Assembly (NCBI RefSeq): GCF_048564905.1
Contig: NC_133005.1
Location: 32,915,501 to 32,979,500 of the forward strand
Direction: 5' to 3'
DNA from: Vicugna pacos
Taxonomy: Eukaryota; Chordata; Mammalia; Artiodactyla; Camelidae
DNA: 64,000 nucleotides
Positions 25,440 through 38,442 of the stretch are shown piece by piece. The notes under the pieces were generated by a model. The model saw nothing but the letters and a program-made list of their open reading frames with translations, was not told the origin of the DNA and made no database searches. The first letter of the stretch is position 1; each line of letters starts with the position of its first letter. A program made the position numbers and the translations under genes.

Positions 25440-25685
25440 AAGAGTATATATGTTCCAGCATTTTCTCCATGCCAGGCTTCATGCTAAGTCCTTTTCATGT
25501 ATTATCTCATTGTTTCAACCATATTTTGAGGGAGACTTTGACATCCCTAAATGGAAAAGAAGAAATGGCAGGTGAAAGAGGTCACACGATGTGCCCACGT
25601 TCACAGAATTAAGAAGTGGCACCACTGGGATCTGGACCCAGATCTGGCTACTCTAAGCTCCACGTGCTTAAGTAACACATGCCTC
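25440..25685 (-). repeat. MIR SINE
   Basis: Reverse MIR, nearly full: TTCATGTATTATCTCATTG, AAGTGGCACCACTGGGATCT and CTAAGCTCCACGTGCTT. Confidence 0.75.
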
Positions 25686-25719
25686 CTTTAACACCATCAG
25701 ATTCTTTTAAGATTTCTAT

Positions 25720-26390
25720 ACTGGATTTTTAATAGCAATCAAGAAATTTTAAATTAAAAGATGTCTCTTTTAAATCTGAAAACCAAAACCAAAAACAAAC
25801 AAAACCCACCAAAACTAAAAAATTGATTTAGCAAGGGGAAGAGATTGAAAACTGATACACAAAAATAATTGTATGTCTAAACCTAGCAATGAACAGTTAG
25901 AAAAATGAAATTTTAAATGCTATTTACAATATCATAAGAAAAAAAATTTGTTAATTTTACTCATAAAAAGATGTGACAAGACATTGAAAACCCTAGAACA
26001 AGGCTGAGCGAATTAAAGACGACCTAAATAAATAGGGATGTATACCATGTCCATGGATTGGAGGGTTCACTGCTATTCAGATGTCCATTCTCTCCAAATA
26101 GATGTAAAGAGGAAATGCAATTTTAATCAAATTCCCATCAGGCTTTTTTTCGTGGAAGTTGACAAGCTGATTTTATAATGTATATAGAAACGGAAATGAT
26201 CTAGAATAACCCAAAGAGTCTTGGACAAGAAGAGCAAAGCTGAAGGATTTACTCCGATTTTAAAACTTGTTTTAAAGCTCCTGTAACCAAGGCAGTGTGA
26301 TATTGGCACAAAGATAGACATATAGATCACTAGAAATGCTATTCCTTTGGGAAGCAAATACACAAAGAAAGATGGAGGTTAAGTTGCTTC
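25720..26390 (+). repeat. L1 LINE ORF2 fragment
   Basis: AACCTAGCAATGAACAGTTA, GACGACCTAAATAAATAGGG, CATGTCCATGGATTGGAGGG, TTGACAAGCTGATTTTATAA and GGCACAAAGATAGACATATA follow the order of L1 ORF2 downstream of the reverse transcriptase domain. Truncated at both ends and old. Confidence 0.9.
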
Positions 26391-26604
26391 AAGGAACATA
26401 TATTACAGGCCCAGATAATGTGACAACAGGTATTACTCAGGCCTCTAGCCTGGCAAATCCATTTAGCTCATGTGTTTCAGAGTCAACTGGGCTAAAATGA
26501 GCTTAAGTCATCAACTTGGGGCAGGAGAAAGAAAACTGTATCCAAGGCATAGAAGCTTGGGGCTTTGACCCCATTGTCCTAGTGAAACAGAAAAATACCA
26601 TCTT

Positions 26605-26805
26605 TTCAGCATGTAATAATAATAATAGTAATAAAAATAATAACAACAACAACACTAGCCACATGCCTAACTCTGTTCCAAGTACGTTGCACCTATCAGG
26701 GCATTGTTTAATTCTCTCAACCAGATATCAACCAGATAGAACAATTCTATCAGCAAGATCGCATGAAAGAGAACATAGCAAGCACAGCATACAGGAAGAG
26801 GAATA
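26605..26805 (-). repeat. (AAT)n/(AAC)n microsatellite and MIR fragment
   Basis: TAATAATAATAATAGTAATA leads into AACAACAACAACACTAGCC and the reverse MIR arm GTTCCAAGTACGTTGCACC. Confidence 0.7.
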
Positions 26806-27224
26806 GTGTTTGGTGATGACTTGTTTCAGGTTTACATGTGTGTGTGTGTGCACAGAATTACATGTGAAGTATGTATCTTACAGTGGGTTGTAATCAAAAA
26901 GTTTGAAAGTCACGAGTGTAGTAGATGAGAGAGTGGTTAAGAAGCTTAAATAATACAACGCATGTACCGTTCTTAGCACAGAGGCTGGTAAAGACTAGCA
27001 AGACTCCGTAAGTGGTGGAGACAGTCATTACTATTGTCAAGACCGGTTCGTGGGCAGTTTCGTAATTTTACCAAATTATGTTGCCAGTCTTGATTACTTT
27101 GTATCATTTGTCATTGATTACAATACTTATTTATAATACATTTAATTATCACTGAAGATTATCAAATTCTTTCCCGGCCTCTTATCAGCTGGAGGAGCAG
27201 AAGAAAGGCCACTTGAATTATTCA

Positions 27225-27385
27225 TCTCAGTTTCCTCCTCTGTAAAATAGGGGTAGGAACAGTACTTCCTGTGAGGTTGTGGTAAGTTTCAGTCACACAG
27301 CGTGGGCCACGTGACAAGAACAGCACCTGGCACGTTATCCGTGCTCCAAAAACGTTAATTACTGTTATCATTATTTGTGAGAAAA
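27225..27385 (+). repeat. MIR SINE
   Basis: CAGTTTCCTCCTCTGTAAAA, GAACAGCACCTGGCACGTTA and ATTACTGTTATCATTATTTG. It ends about 370 bases before the muscle motif cluster. Confidence 0.75.
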
Positions 27386-27574
27386 AGTCAACCTTGGGCT
27401 TGGTTTTTCCCACTGCACATTTTAGGGAGGGGCTTACTGAACTAGAGTCTTGATTCTGGAACTTATCTGAGCACTAGATTACTCTGCGAAGTGAATGGCT
27501 CTTTGAGGAAACACCTCCCAGGAAAACACACATAGTCCACGCACATATGCACACGTCTTGCCTGCAGTTTCAGG

Positions 27575-27825
27575 CCACTTACGGGCCTCTGAGGCCAAGG
27601 CTGGGGCCCCCGGTCAAGATGCTCGGAAAGCGAAGATCGCTAGTGGCCTTTCCAGTCCTGGAGTCTGGGGGTCTCTGGGATGGGGACCGCCAGGCAGCCA
27701 CGCAGCGCATTACTACCTAAGGGTGGGTGTGTGCTGGCTTTGGGCTTCAAGTCAGCAGCTATTTTTAGCTTGGCTATATATGGCCAGGGGAGGAATGCTG
27801 GGCTATAGGCGGGGGAGGGGTGCCA
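27575..27825 (+). promoter_or_regulatory. Muscle-type regulatory cluster in JPH2 intron 1
   Basis: Within 39 bases lie a perfect MEF2 site CTATTTTTAG (27759-27768), a one-mismatch CArG that is also TATA-like, CTATATATGG (27774-27783), and a perfect M-CAT/TEAD site AGGAATG (27791-27797). A GC box follows (about 27809-27820), and an NKX2-5-type CCACTTA lies upstream (27575-27581). MEF2, SRF and TEAD together are the classic combination of striated-muscle promoters and enhancers, fitting the host gene JPH2. It may be an intronic enhancer or a core promoter on either strand. Confidence 0.5.
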
Positions 27826-27934
27826 GGAGGCTGAGTGCAGGGTTTGGGAGGCTGGGGCTCCTTGGCCTAGACCACCTTCCCCTTCTCACCAGAGAACTGG
27901 CGCTTAACTTCCAGCCAAAGCTACAAGCATGAAG
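27805..27934 (+). ncRNA. Putative antisense first exon (hypothetical)
   Basis: If the TATA-like TATATAT at about 27775 works on the plus strand, transcription would start near 27805. The following 130 bases end in ACAAGCATGAAG joined to GTGAGAG, a strong donor at 27934/27935. The ATG has A at -3. This is only a hypothesis: no downstream acceptor has been linked, and it could be chance. Confidence 0.2.
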
Positions 27935-28009
27935 GTGAGAGAGGGTCTTCTGTGGACTTAGGAAGGGCAGGGGCTTCCATGAAGATGCCGGGTCAAGTCA
28001 CTGTAAAAC

Positions 28010-28330
28010 AGTGATATTCAAACCTTTCTGACCATGACCTGCAGTAAAAAAATGTATTTGAATCATCACACACACAAAAACACAGATGTTTTAATACACA
28101 CACTATATAGATACATATATCCAGATGTGTATTTATATACATATGTCTCCAACTGAGAAAACATTTCAGAAAATAGTACTTTATCTCATTCTCTATGAAA
28201 CACTCTGATATTTTCTATTTTGTTCTGTTCTATTCTTCCATTTAAAAAAATGCAGGTCATGACCCACTAAATTGATTTTGCCAACTTTTAATGGGTGGAC
28301 ACCTCCACTTTGGAAATCTACTCTTTGGTT
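28010..28330 (+). mobile_element. Non-autonomous hAT-type DNA transposon
   Basis: Starts CAGTGATATTCAAACCTTTC and ends near CACTTTGGAAATCTACTC. The interior has the TTTTCTATTTTGTTCTGTTC tract and CATGACCCACTAAATTGATT typical of one family of old elements. Confidence 0.7.
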
Positions 28331-28559
28331 TGGAGCAGGCAGATACCTGTGACACTGGACTGCAAAGTTAGATGGAGAGTGGACGAAAGGGGACAGACAT
28401 ATCATTGCTTTGAAGTCAGTACTTCTCAAAGCTGGGGATAAGATGCAAATTTCAGCTTGATCCCTGCTGGACGGCAAGCTTTGGACCTCAGTGTCTTTGT
28501 ACACTCTGTTCTTTCGATCCAGAGCATGCGTCCTTCACCCACCCCTGTCCCCTGGTTCA

Positions 28560-28830
28560 CTCCATACTCCAGAGCCCAGCTTGCCACTTACTCCAGGCGG
28601 CCTCTCTGAATGCCTGAGTCTGGTCAGCTGCCCGCTTCTTGCTCCCTGACTCCCTGGCATGTCCCTACTTGGCACCCAACACAGTTTCTTGTCAAGTTCT
28701 CTGGAAAGCAGAGACTTTTTCCATCCTGTTCATTTCTATACTTTCCTTCCCCGCAGCCCACCCCCTCACCCCCGCCATATAGTATAGTGTTGGCTTACTA
28801 ATAATCACTCAATAAATATTTATTGAATGA
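28560..28830 (+). repeat. L2 LINE 3' end
   Basis: CTCCAGGCGGCCTCTCTGAA to the tail CACTCAATAAATATTTATTG. Confidence 0.75.
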
Positions 28831-28834
28831 AGTA

Positions 28835-28990
28835 ATGATAGTTAATAGTAGTAACAGCAACGACATATTTATCCCAGGAGAAATCTTAGGAGAGATTAGT
28901 ATGATAAGGAACCTAAAGCCCCGAGAAACTAACTAATACAACAGGGGCAGGGCACTAATCCAGGGCTGCCGGACTCGAAACCATTCCTAA
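28835..28990 (-). repeat. MIR SINE fragment
   Basis: GGGGCAGGGCACTAATCCAG and CGGACTCGAAACCATTCC, diverged reverse MIR. Confidence 0.5.
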
Positions 28991-29274
28991 TCACAGGATC
29001 TTCTGTGCCCACATCCCCCTAGTACTTCCCAGGACGGGGCAAAGGGCAGGTCCTTAACAAACCCTCAGGGAGCTGATGACAGGTTGATTAAAGAGATTTT
29101 CCAAAGCAGTAGCCACATCTAATTTTGGAGAGTTGCACTTGGGAGCGAGGACCTGTGAGGTTTCCAAGCCCCCTGGATGTGGGGCTGTCTCATTTGGGGG
29201 GAAGAGTCTGGGCCTCTGACAGACCGGAGGGGCAGCTCTTCCGATTACCTGGCCTGAACAGCCCCTGGACACAC

Positions 29275-29735
29275 TTAGGATAAAACCTAGGGCCCCGCAA
29301 ACCTAACGTGAGCTGGCGCACGCCCACAACTCCAGCATCAGCCCCTGCCTGGTGCCCTGTTCACTCTGCACCACCACCCTGGCGTTCTTGCTCTTTCTCA
29401 GACGTGCCAAGCCCAGTCCTGCCTCGGAGACTTTGCAATCTTCATCCCCTCTGCCTGGGGTCTTTCCTTCCTCTCCAGGCTTCTCCACCCGACTTCTCGG
29501 ACCACTCTACCCCAAAACATCACTGTCTTCCTTGTCTGCTGTATTTTTCATAACACTAGTTACTTCTGGAAATTACATCTATGTTTGTTTTCTGGTTTAT
29601 TTCTGTCTTCTTCACTAGACAGGGAACTCTCTGTGACTTTGCTTGCTCACCGCCCTGGCCCTAGAACTTGCTGTGGGATGGCGCCTGACACATAGTTGGT
29701 GCTCTGTGATATTGGTCACGTGAGTGAATGAATGG
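29275..29735 (+). repeat. L2 LINE 3' end
   Basis: CTCTTTCTCAGACGTGCCAA, CTCTGCCTGGGGTCTTTCC and GACACATAGTTGGTGCTCTG then GTGAATGAATGG. Confidence 0.8.
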
Positions 29736-29879
29736 GTTTCCCCCATTTTAGACATGCTGGGACATCCGCCTGCAGCTTCCCAGAAAAGTGTGTCCCTGTG
29801 ACTCACATCCAGGCCTCCAGCACACACACCTTGGCTTGGAAAGGGAAGAGGGAAGGGAAGGAGCTTTCAGCACATGCGT

Positions 29880-30470
29880 ACTGTGTCCCGCTTTGCAGAG
29901 GTAACTGATGCCTAGCAAGCACTCAATGAAGCACTATCTTAATTCGTAACTGGAGAAACTGAGGCTTGCTCTCTGCTTGTACCCAGAGCTTAGTGCAGTG
30001 TCCAGCATAAACACCTGGTGAATTGAACTGCACTGAATTGCAGAGACTCAGCAAACAGCTCAAAGTCACTGAATCAGGAAACATGGAGCCAGATTTTGTC
30101 CAATTCCAGCCAGGGCTGCGTAGCTGTCATTGTACCACAGAAACTCCAAGAGTACAGGCTGAACGGGCCCTTGCCAGACATCCACCAATTGGTAGCCCAT
30201 CCTGCACCCAAGGCCACTCTCTATACGCCTCACAAACAGATTTCCCATCAAGATTCAGCTCGGATGTCACCTCCTCTAAAGCATCCCCTGACTTCCTCAA
30301 ATCTAGCTTCTTTTTTTCTGCCATGGCACTCTGTGAATACTTGTGTATAATAATGTGTGTAAAACGTATCTTTTAACCCATGGGCTGTATCTTATTCCTC
30401 TTTATACCTAACTTTTTTTACAGTGCCTGGTTAATAGGCAGTACTACAGAAATGTGCACTGAACAAAAAG
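29880..30470 (+). repeat. L2 pieces and a short MIR
   Basis: L2 tail (GCTTAGTGCAGTGTCCAGCA) near 29990-30020, a faint reverse MIR to 30110, then L2 (GGATGTCACCTCCTCTAAAG) at 30240-30470 running into the GGAT array. Confidence 0.6.
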
Positions 30471-30616
30471 ATGCATGGATAGATAGATGGATGGATGGGT
30501 GGATGGGTGAGTGGATGGGTGGATGGGTGGATGGGTGGATGGGTAGATACATGGGTGGGTGGATGAATGGGTGGATGAGTTAGGTCAGGGGATAGATGGA
30601 TGAATGAATGAATGAA
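30471..30616 (+). repeat. GGAT/GGGT tetranucleotide array
   Basis: Near-regular GGATGGGT units with some AGAT and GAAT units at the ends. It is younger looking than the 8.4 kb array and lies about 400 bases downstream of the JPH2 exon 1 donor. Confidence 0.95.
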
Positions 30617-30667
30617 CACTTCATGATCTATTGATTGAAAATAATTTTCATGGCAAAGTTGACATTA

Positions 30668-32299
<1,632 letters not shown>

Positions 32300-32300
<1 letters not shown>

Positions 32301-33900
32301 TGGGGCTACAGCTCTGCTGCCAACCCCATGAAGGAATCTGGTGACCTAAAAAGAAAGGAACGGGGCATGGGTTCGCATATGCTTTTGAAAGCAGAGATGG
32401 AGCTTAGGAAGAGAGGAGCGGTTCTGGAAACAGAGTCAGGGAGACAAAGTGAATCTGAGTCTAGAACAACCTCAAATTCCCTCCCCGCCCCCAACCCTGG
32501 GAAAACCCCGGGAAGAACCCTGTGCAAGAGGCACCAATCATGGATCGCTCCTTTTCTATCTCTTCTGAAGGGCAGGGAGCCTGCCCTCCCCACTCCAGCT
32601 CTGAGACAGCCCTGCTGGTTGTATTGGAATGAGGTCGTCTCAAAAGCACTCATGGATCATGATTTTCAAAAAACAGTTCCCTTTCAAAGCCCTCTTTTGC
32701 TCTGGTGTCCTAAAAGCCTGGGAGGCCAGACTTCAGAAAGCTCTTGGGGCAGGGTCAGGAGCAAAGGGACTGACCAGCGCGCAGGTTCCCACCAAAGTCC
32801 AGCAAAAGGAACAAATAAATCTCTATGACAGAGGTGGTGGCCAAGGCTAAAGACTGGAAATCCCAACAGAGCCCAGGGTTAACAGGAGCACAGAGTAATT
32901 CTGGGAGACGTAGGAGCCACCAAGTACAGGAAGCTTTGTGTGTGTGTCTAATGTGTGTGTGTGTGTGTGTGTTGAGAGAAGAGGAGGATAGAAATCACAA
33001 AAAAAAAAAAAAAGGAAGCACAGAAGGCACTTGAGAACATGAGACCATTATTATCTGACTTCAGACTTATCTGTCAGACTCCAGATTCCGTAATGACTTA
33101 GGCCACTTAAAGTCACTGCAGAAGATGAATGTGTTCTCATTTCAGAAATGGATAGAAAAGGCTCTCTCCCTTCGTCTCAGCTGATCCCAGTTCTTACCAC
33201 TTGGTTCCTTCATCTTCACAGCTTCTCTGCCTTAGAAAGCTCTTTCGTGCCCACATTTCACCCCGGGAAGAAACACGCAGCCTCTGAGCTCACTATCACT
33301 GTCTGTTTGCCAGGCTGACAGGCAGCAAATAGTAGTGGATAAAGACTATATCATCTGGGTTTTGAGGCACCACCCAGCAAGTGGACTGAGAGCCTCCTTG
33401 CACAATTCGCCCCTCAGTGCTGCCTCCAGAGAGTTCTGCCGTTGCCACTCCTGACTGGTCTTTGGAAAATCACACATTTCTTTCCAGCTCCTCTCTCAAG
33501 GGGAAAGGAAAGAGCAGCTCAAGCTGGAAGCCAGAGGAGATTGAGTTCAATGCCCTTTGTAGTTAAATGCTGGGCAAATCACCATAATCCTGTTCTAAGG
33601 CTGGGTGGCTACCGTGTTCTAGCAAGCTGTCCCTCCTACATAAGTGTAGCCACTGTTCATCCGTACAGCTCCCTTCGTGGTTCCCTTCCAAGGGTGGGTA
33701 CACATAAGAACCCCCTATGGAATTGAAAAACGTGAACAGATTCACCCCATCCCCAACCTACTGAATTAGATTGTCCTGGGAGAAGTTCTGGTCACTTGCA
33801 TTCTTTTTAAAATCTCCTCAGACAAATCTGACTCTCTCATTCCTAGTGAAGAACCAGTGTTTATTTTCAAATTAAGACACTGTTTCTTTTTCTTGGCGGG
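32300..33900. other. Intergenic sequence upstream of JPH2
   Basis: No gene seen. It contains a TG microsatellite (about 32936-32973) and an A run (about 32998-33013). The remainder is moderately GC-rich single-copy sequence with no recognised element. Confidence 0.6.
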
Positions 33901-33904
33901 GGGG

Positions 33905-34130
33905 GCATCTTTTTTTAGTAGCTAGAATTCTTTTTTGATTGAAGTATAGTCAGTTTACAATGTTGTGTCCATTTCTGGTGTACAGCATCATTTTTCTGTC
34001 ATATATATATATATATACACACACATATATTTATTTTCGTATTCTTTTTCATTATAGGTTAATACAAGGTATTGAATATAGTTCCCTGGGCTATACAGAA
34101 GAAACCTGTCATTTATCTAAGAAACCATTT
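33905..34130 (-). repeat. L1 3'-end fragment of a cetartiodactyl type
   Basis: GATTGAAGTATAGTCAGTTT, TTTCTGGTGTACAGCAT, a TA/CA microsatellite (33998-34030) and CAAGGTATTGAATATAGTTC. The T-rich left flank implies a minus-strand A tail. The same family lies at 59358-59515. Confidence 0.7.
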
Positions 34131-34184
34131 CTTAATAATATACAAATTAGTGAATCCACTTACTTACCATTGGCTGTGTAGGGT

Positions 34185-34440
34185 AGAGACTTGTGGAATT
34201 AGATTTGTGTTCAAATCTCAGTTCTGCCCTGCACAAGCTGTGTGACCTGGGGCCAATTGTTAATTTCCTTAAACCATAAATTCTTCATCTGTATAAGTAC
34301 CTATCTCTAAGGCTCCTTAGTATTAAGGCTAATAATATCTACCTTACATAGCTGGGTAAGGATTACATGAGTTAATGCTGTAAAAAGTTTCAGAACACAC
34401 TAAACACCTAATACATGTTAGCTATTATTACTATTATCCT
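34185..34440 (+). repeat. MIR SINE, nearly full
   Basis: GTTCAAATCTCAGTTCTGCC, AAGCTGTGTGACCTGGGGCC and ATACATGTTAGCTATTATTA. Confidence 0.85.
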
Positions 34441-34449
34441 CAGATGATG

Positions 34450-35430
34450 AGATGTTTTTCAAACCATCATGTTTAATAAAATACTCACCAAAGAGGGAAA
34501 AATCACCCCCTAACCTTTAAGTACCTTGACATAGGAGTAGTCCTTACTCTTCCCAATATGTGTTTATTCCCTCAAAATTACCCTGTACTTTCTTCCTTTT
34601 TAAACTGGTAACTATATTATTGCTAAAGAGACAGCTTGATTTCCTAAAAGTTTAAGCAAATTCTTTGCCAAATTTGGTACTGGACCAGCCGTCTCTTTTT
34701 TGCCTCTCTTTAAACCAGTGCATTTCAGGGAAAGGGAGACCCCTTGTGGCCATATGTGCATTATAACGTTTTTCTTCGGAAAACCAAGTTCTTCAGACCA
34801 TTGGGAATTTACTAAATTTGGAACGAATTTTCAACTGCTTTTAAAGGTAGCTATCCCAGTCTCTCTTTTCCCAGGCCTTTTCTCACTCCTTAGCCCTCTT
34901 CTTTGGTCAGAGGGGACACTCAGCTGCTTCCTCTTATTTCTGTCTTAACTTCTCAAGTGTGCTTGGCTGCTTGCTAGGGAAGGTGGAGAGGAGGGGACTG
35001 AAAATCCAGAACAGAGAGAACTGCATACAGAAACCTGCTTGAGTTCCTTCTCAGCCACTGAAGACTCAGCTGAAGGAGCCTCACCTCTCCAGACAAGTTA
35101 CATGGCTGTGTTAGACGCCTTCCCTCATGCTGGCTTCTCACTCCAGCTATGAGCTGTTTGGAGAAAAGATTCTCTTCATTTCAAAAAAAAAAAATGGTGA
35201 ACACCTCCTAAGTGCCTGCCTGGCATCGGGCTCATCTTTGTATGCCCAGCACCTGCACAAACTGGGTGTCTTCACCTTCCCTTCTTCGCGTTATTTGGCA
35301 GCCGACAACTCTCTTCATGAGATGCTTTTCCATTTGACTTTTAGGGCTCTTCTCTTGGTTCTGCTCCTGCTTCACTGGCTGCTCCCACTCAAGTCTTTTG
35401 CACGTTCCTCCCCATTCCCCTGACCTCTAT
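34450..35430. other. Intergenic, no recognised feature
   Basis: AT-rich on the left, more mixed to the right. No gene, and no repeat I can name with confidence. Confidence 0.5.
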
Positions 35431-35439
35431 ACCTTGGAA

Positions 35440-36475
35440 ATGGCTCAGAGCTCGATCCTCTGAACATGATCTACATTTACTTCCTAGGTGATCTCCTACA
35501 GCCGCATAGCTTTAAATAACACCCACGTTCTGATGGCTCCTAAATGTGTATCTCCAGCCTGTACCTCTCTCTGATCTTCAGTCGTACATCCAACCACTGA
35601 CTCGGCTTATCTGAATGATACCTCATAAGCATCTCAGACTTACCAAGATCAAAACCAAACTCCCAATTTCTCCTCCCAGATCTGCTCCTCCAGCCAACTC
35701 CAGTGTATTAAAATCTTTGGAGTCATCCTTAATTTCAGTCTTTCTCTCGCACCCTATATCCATCAGCAAATCCTTTCTGCTCTATCTTCAAAATAATTTC
35801 GGAGTACATCTTCCCTCCCACACTAAAAAGTGCCCAAGCTACTAGAAACCACTGCCTGGTTTACCGCAATAGTCTTCCTAACTGCTCCCCTCCCTCCCCC
35901 AGCTCCCCTCTTCGTCTACAGAGCAGCCAGTGCTTTTTGGTTTTTTAAATGGAGGTACTGGGGATTGTACTTAGGACCTCTTGCCTGCTAAGCATGTGCT
36001 CTACCGCTGAGCTATGGCCACCACTTCAGCCAGTGCTCTTTCTAAAAGACAAGTCTGGTATTTCTCTCCTCTCCTCCAAACTCCCCCAAGGCTCCCTGTC
36101 TCCTCAAGAGTCCAGCCTTTAAAACAGACTTCAAGGATCTCCATATCTGCCCTGACCCATGCTTTTGGGGGTTCACCTGCTTCAAACCACAGATATCCTT
36201 GCTGTTCTGCCAGGAATGCTCTTCCCCCAAATATCTACATGGCTCATCCCTCTTTCTTCAGGTCTCTGCTCAAATGTCACCTCATCACAGAAGCTTCTCT
36301 AACCACCCTCAATAAAATAGCAACCCCTCCCCCTGGCCCAGCCCTTACTATCGCCTAATCCTTCTCTCTCTATAGCATTTTCTCCACCAAGAACATGACA
36401 TTGTTTTATCCCCACCACCTAGTATAGCATGCCTGGTGTGTTTTAGGCACTCGATTAATATTTGTTGAATGAATG
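35440..36475 (+). repeat. Long L2 LINE 3' fragment, split by Vic-1
   Basis: Runs from the ORF2 C-terminal region (CATCCTTAATTTCAGTCTTT) through GAATGCTCTTCCCCCAAATA, AGGTCTCTGCTCAAATGTCA and the tail ATTAATATTTGTTGAATGAA. A Vic-1 copy interrupts it at 35935-36026. Confidence 0.88.
35935..36026 (-). repeat. Vic-1 SINE inserted in an L2
   Basis: Reverse-complement Vic-1 (AGCATGTGCTCTACCGCTGA, GGAGGTACTGGGGATTGTAC) with a T-rich left end, i.e. a minus-strand A tail. The 11-base duplication CAGCCAGTGCT flanks it (35924-35934 and 36027-36037). Confidence 0.94.
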
Positions 36476-36479
36476 ACTG

Positions 36480-37110
36480 TTCAATAAATAGTTATTAAAT
36501 AAAGGGCCATGTCGGGATGCTACTTTCCAAAACATCAGAGTAGAAATTCCTCAATTCACAATCTGAATCCATTTCCAGGATGTACTTGACAAACATTGGT
36601 TCATTAAATTGCACTCACAAAGTTCAGATGTTCCAGTCAGGGACACATACTAAAGTCGGCCCAACTGGGTTTCAGCAGAGTAATTTTGGGCTTCAAGATT
36701 CATGTTTTGAGGAAGATTTTGACTGAGAGGCAAATGTTTACAACTCATTCTCACAAATCTGGAACGCCTAAGTTTTCATCCAAATTTGGAATTCTTCAGC
36801 AGATTATTAGGCCATTGGAACTTTGTCCATTTCAATCTAGACACCCCTCCTAACAACTTCGTCTAAAAGGCATGTGATCATTCACCCTCCTCTGGTGACT
36901 GTTCTGTTAATATTCAGAATTAATAACTGGACCACTGATTTGAAAAAACAAACTAAAAAGGACTTGAGTCTTAGGAACCATCTTACTTCAAGGAACATGT
37001 TAAGCCCAATTTGCTCGACTTCTCTCTAGTGGAAAAAACGTGAAGCAGAACACTAGTTGTGGAGGTCAGGGTGGAGTGGCAGGTACCTTGACAACCAGGA
37101 GCTCTAATGG
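36480..37110. other. Intergenic, no recognised feature
   Basis: A/T-leaning single-copy sequence with no ORF or nameable repeat. Confidence 0.5.
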
Positions 37111-37114
37111 CCTA

Positions 37115-37585
37115 GATCAGCGCTTCTCAGAGTGTGGTCTGGGAATCCACCCAATCAGGAAATCTGGGAGATCGGAACTGTTTTCATAGTATTAACATGG
37201 TATTTGTCTTTTTCATGCTCTTTCTCTCACAAGAGTAGAGTTTTCCCGAGGTCACACATGTGGTATAACAAGAGATTGAATGCATAAGCAGATATGAGAA
37301 CCTAGCTGGCTTCTATTAAGCCAAACATCAAAGAGATTTGCAAAAAGATGCTACCCTTCTCACTAAATGTTTTGGAAAAGCTATTTTCCAGTTAGATATT
37401 ATTTATATTAACATAAATGGTTTTGTGGATTATTTTTAAATGAATACGTATTTTTAAAATGTCTGTTTTAATTTCTAATGTGGGAAATACTGATAAATAG
37501 AACCCACATAAACAAAAGCTCTGAGATCCTCAATTTGCAAATCTAAGTCCTAAGACCAGAGTTTCAGAGCTGCTGCCTTAGACAC
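37115..37585 (+). mobile_element. hAT-type DNA transposon fragment
   Basis: Starts GCGCTTCTCAGAGTGTGGTC and ends with AGACCAGAGTTTCAGAGCTG; the two ends are inverted relatives. The interior AACTGTTTTCATAGTATTAA follows the old Charlie-like pattern. Confidence 0.6.
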
Positions 37586-37589
37586 GTGA

Positions 37590-38380
37590 AACAGTGCACC
37601 TTCTGTGAGCGTTAAGAAAACTGTTAAGAGTTTCTAGTGCTGTGATACCAAGGCATTTTGCTCTTCCTCCAACCACAGCCTCCACATGTTATTAAATCCA
37701 TACTAAACCAAAAACTAGCTGGGCTCTCTCACTACTTAAGTTCAGGGCTTTTCCAGTTTAAAAACACCCTTCCCACCTCTCCCAAGTATAAATCACCTAT
37801 TCGTGAAGCCCACGCCCCACTATCATCCATCAACCCCACAGCCAATGGGCTATTTTAGTAAAACTTAGTTCATAATCTAAAAAGTGAAATGAACTTTCTG
37901 TTAACATGATGTTAAAATGGCTGGAGAAATTTTCTCTGAATTTCATGAGTATGCTTAGGATGGTCTGAATTAAACTATGTGGCCTACAAGAAATCCACTT
38001 CAGAGTAAAAAGATCGGGATTCATCTTCCACTGAAACTGAGGACACTTTTTTTTTTTTTACCAAACTTTGGAGAGAACTGTGGGATGGTCAGCTATTAAA
38101 TACGGGACACAGCATGTATAAAATTCTCCTTAGGAGTTACTGGGGTAGAAGGGCAGTGCAAAGAGATAATATCCATCCAGAACATTTGAAACTGAGGTAT
38201 GTGATCTATACTGCAAGAGACTGAAACATGCCATAGATACTGAAATGCCAGAGACGGAGAAGACACACAGTAGTTTCATGTATCACACCCCTTCCCGCCA
38301 ATGGAGGCAGCGCCCCGCTAAGTCGTTTCTTACGTAAGAAAGTTCATGTACCGTGTCTCAGGGTAAGGAGCACCAGCAGG
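37590..38380. other. Sequence beyond the OSER1 3' end
   Basis: No gene; short T run near 38048-38060. No nameable repeat. Confidence 0.5.
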
Positions 38381-38382
38381 GG

Positions 38383-38388
38383 TTTATT
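38383..38388 (-). terminator. OSER1: OSER1 distal poly(A) signal AATAAA (second of pair)
   Basis: Exact AATAAA on the minus strand, 54 bases beyond the previous one. This pair is the likeliest major 3' end. Confidence 0.5.
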
Positions 38389-38436
38389 TAGTGATGGTTA
38401 ATGACTCTCTCAAACAATAGAGGGCAGGCCAGCTAG

Positions 38437-38442
38437 TTTATT
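38437..38442 (-). terminator. OSER1: OSER1 distal poly(A) signal AATAAA (first of pair)
   Basis: Exact AATAAA on the minus strand in single-copy sequence, about 530 bases after the stop codon. Confidence 0.5.
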
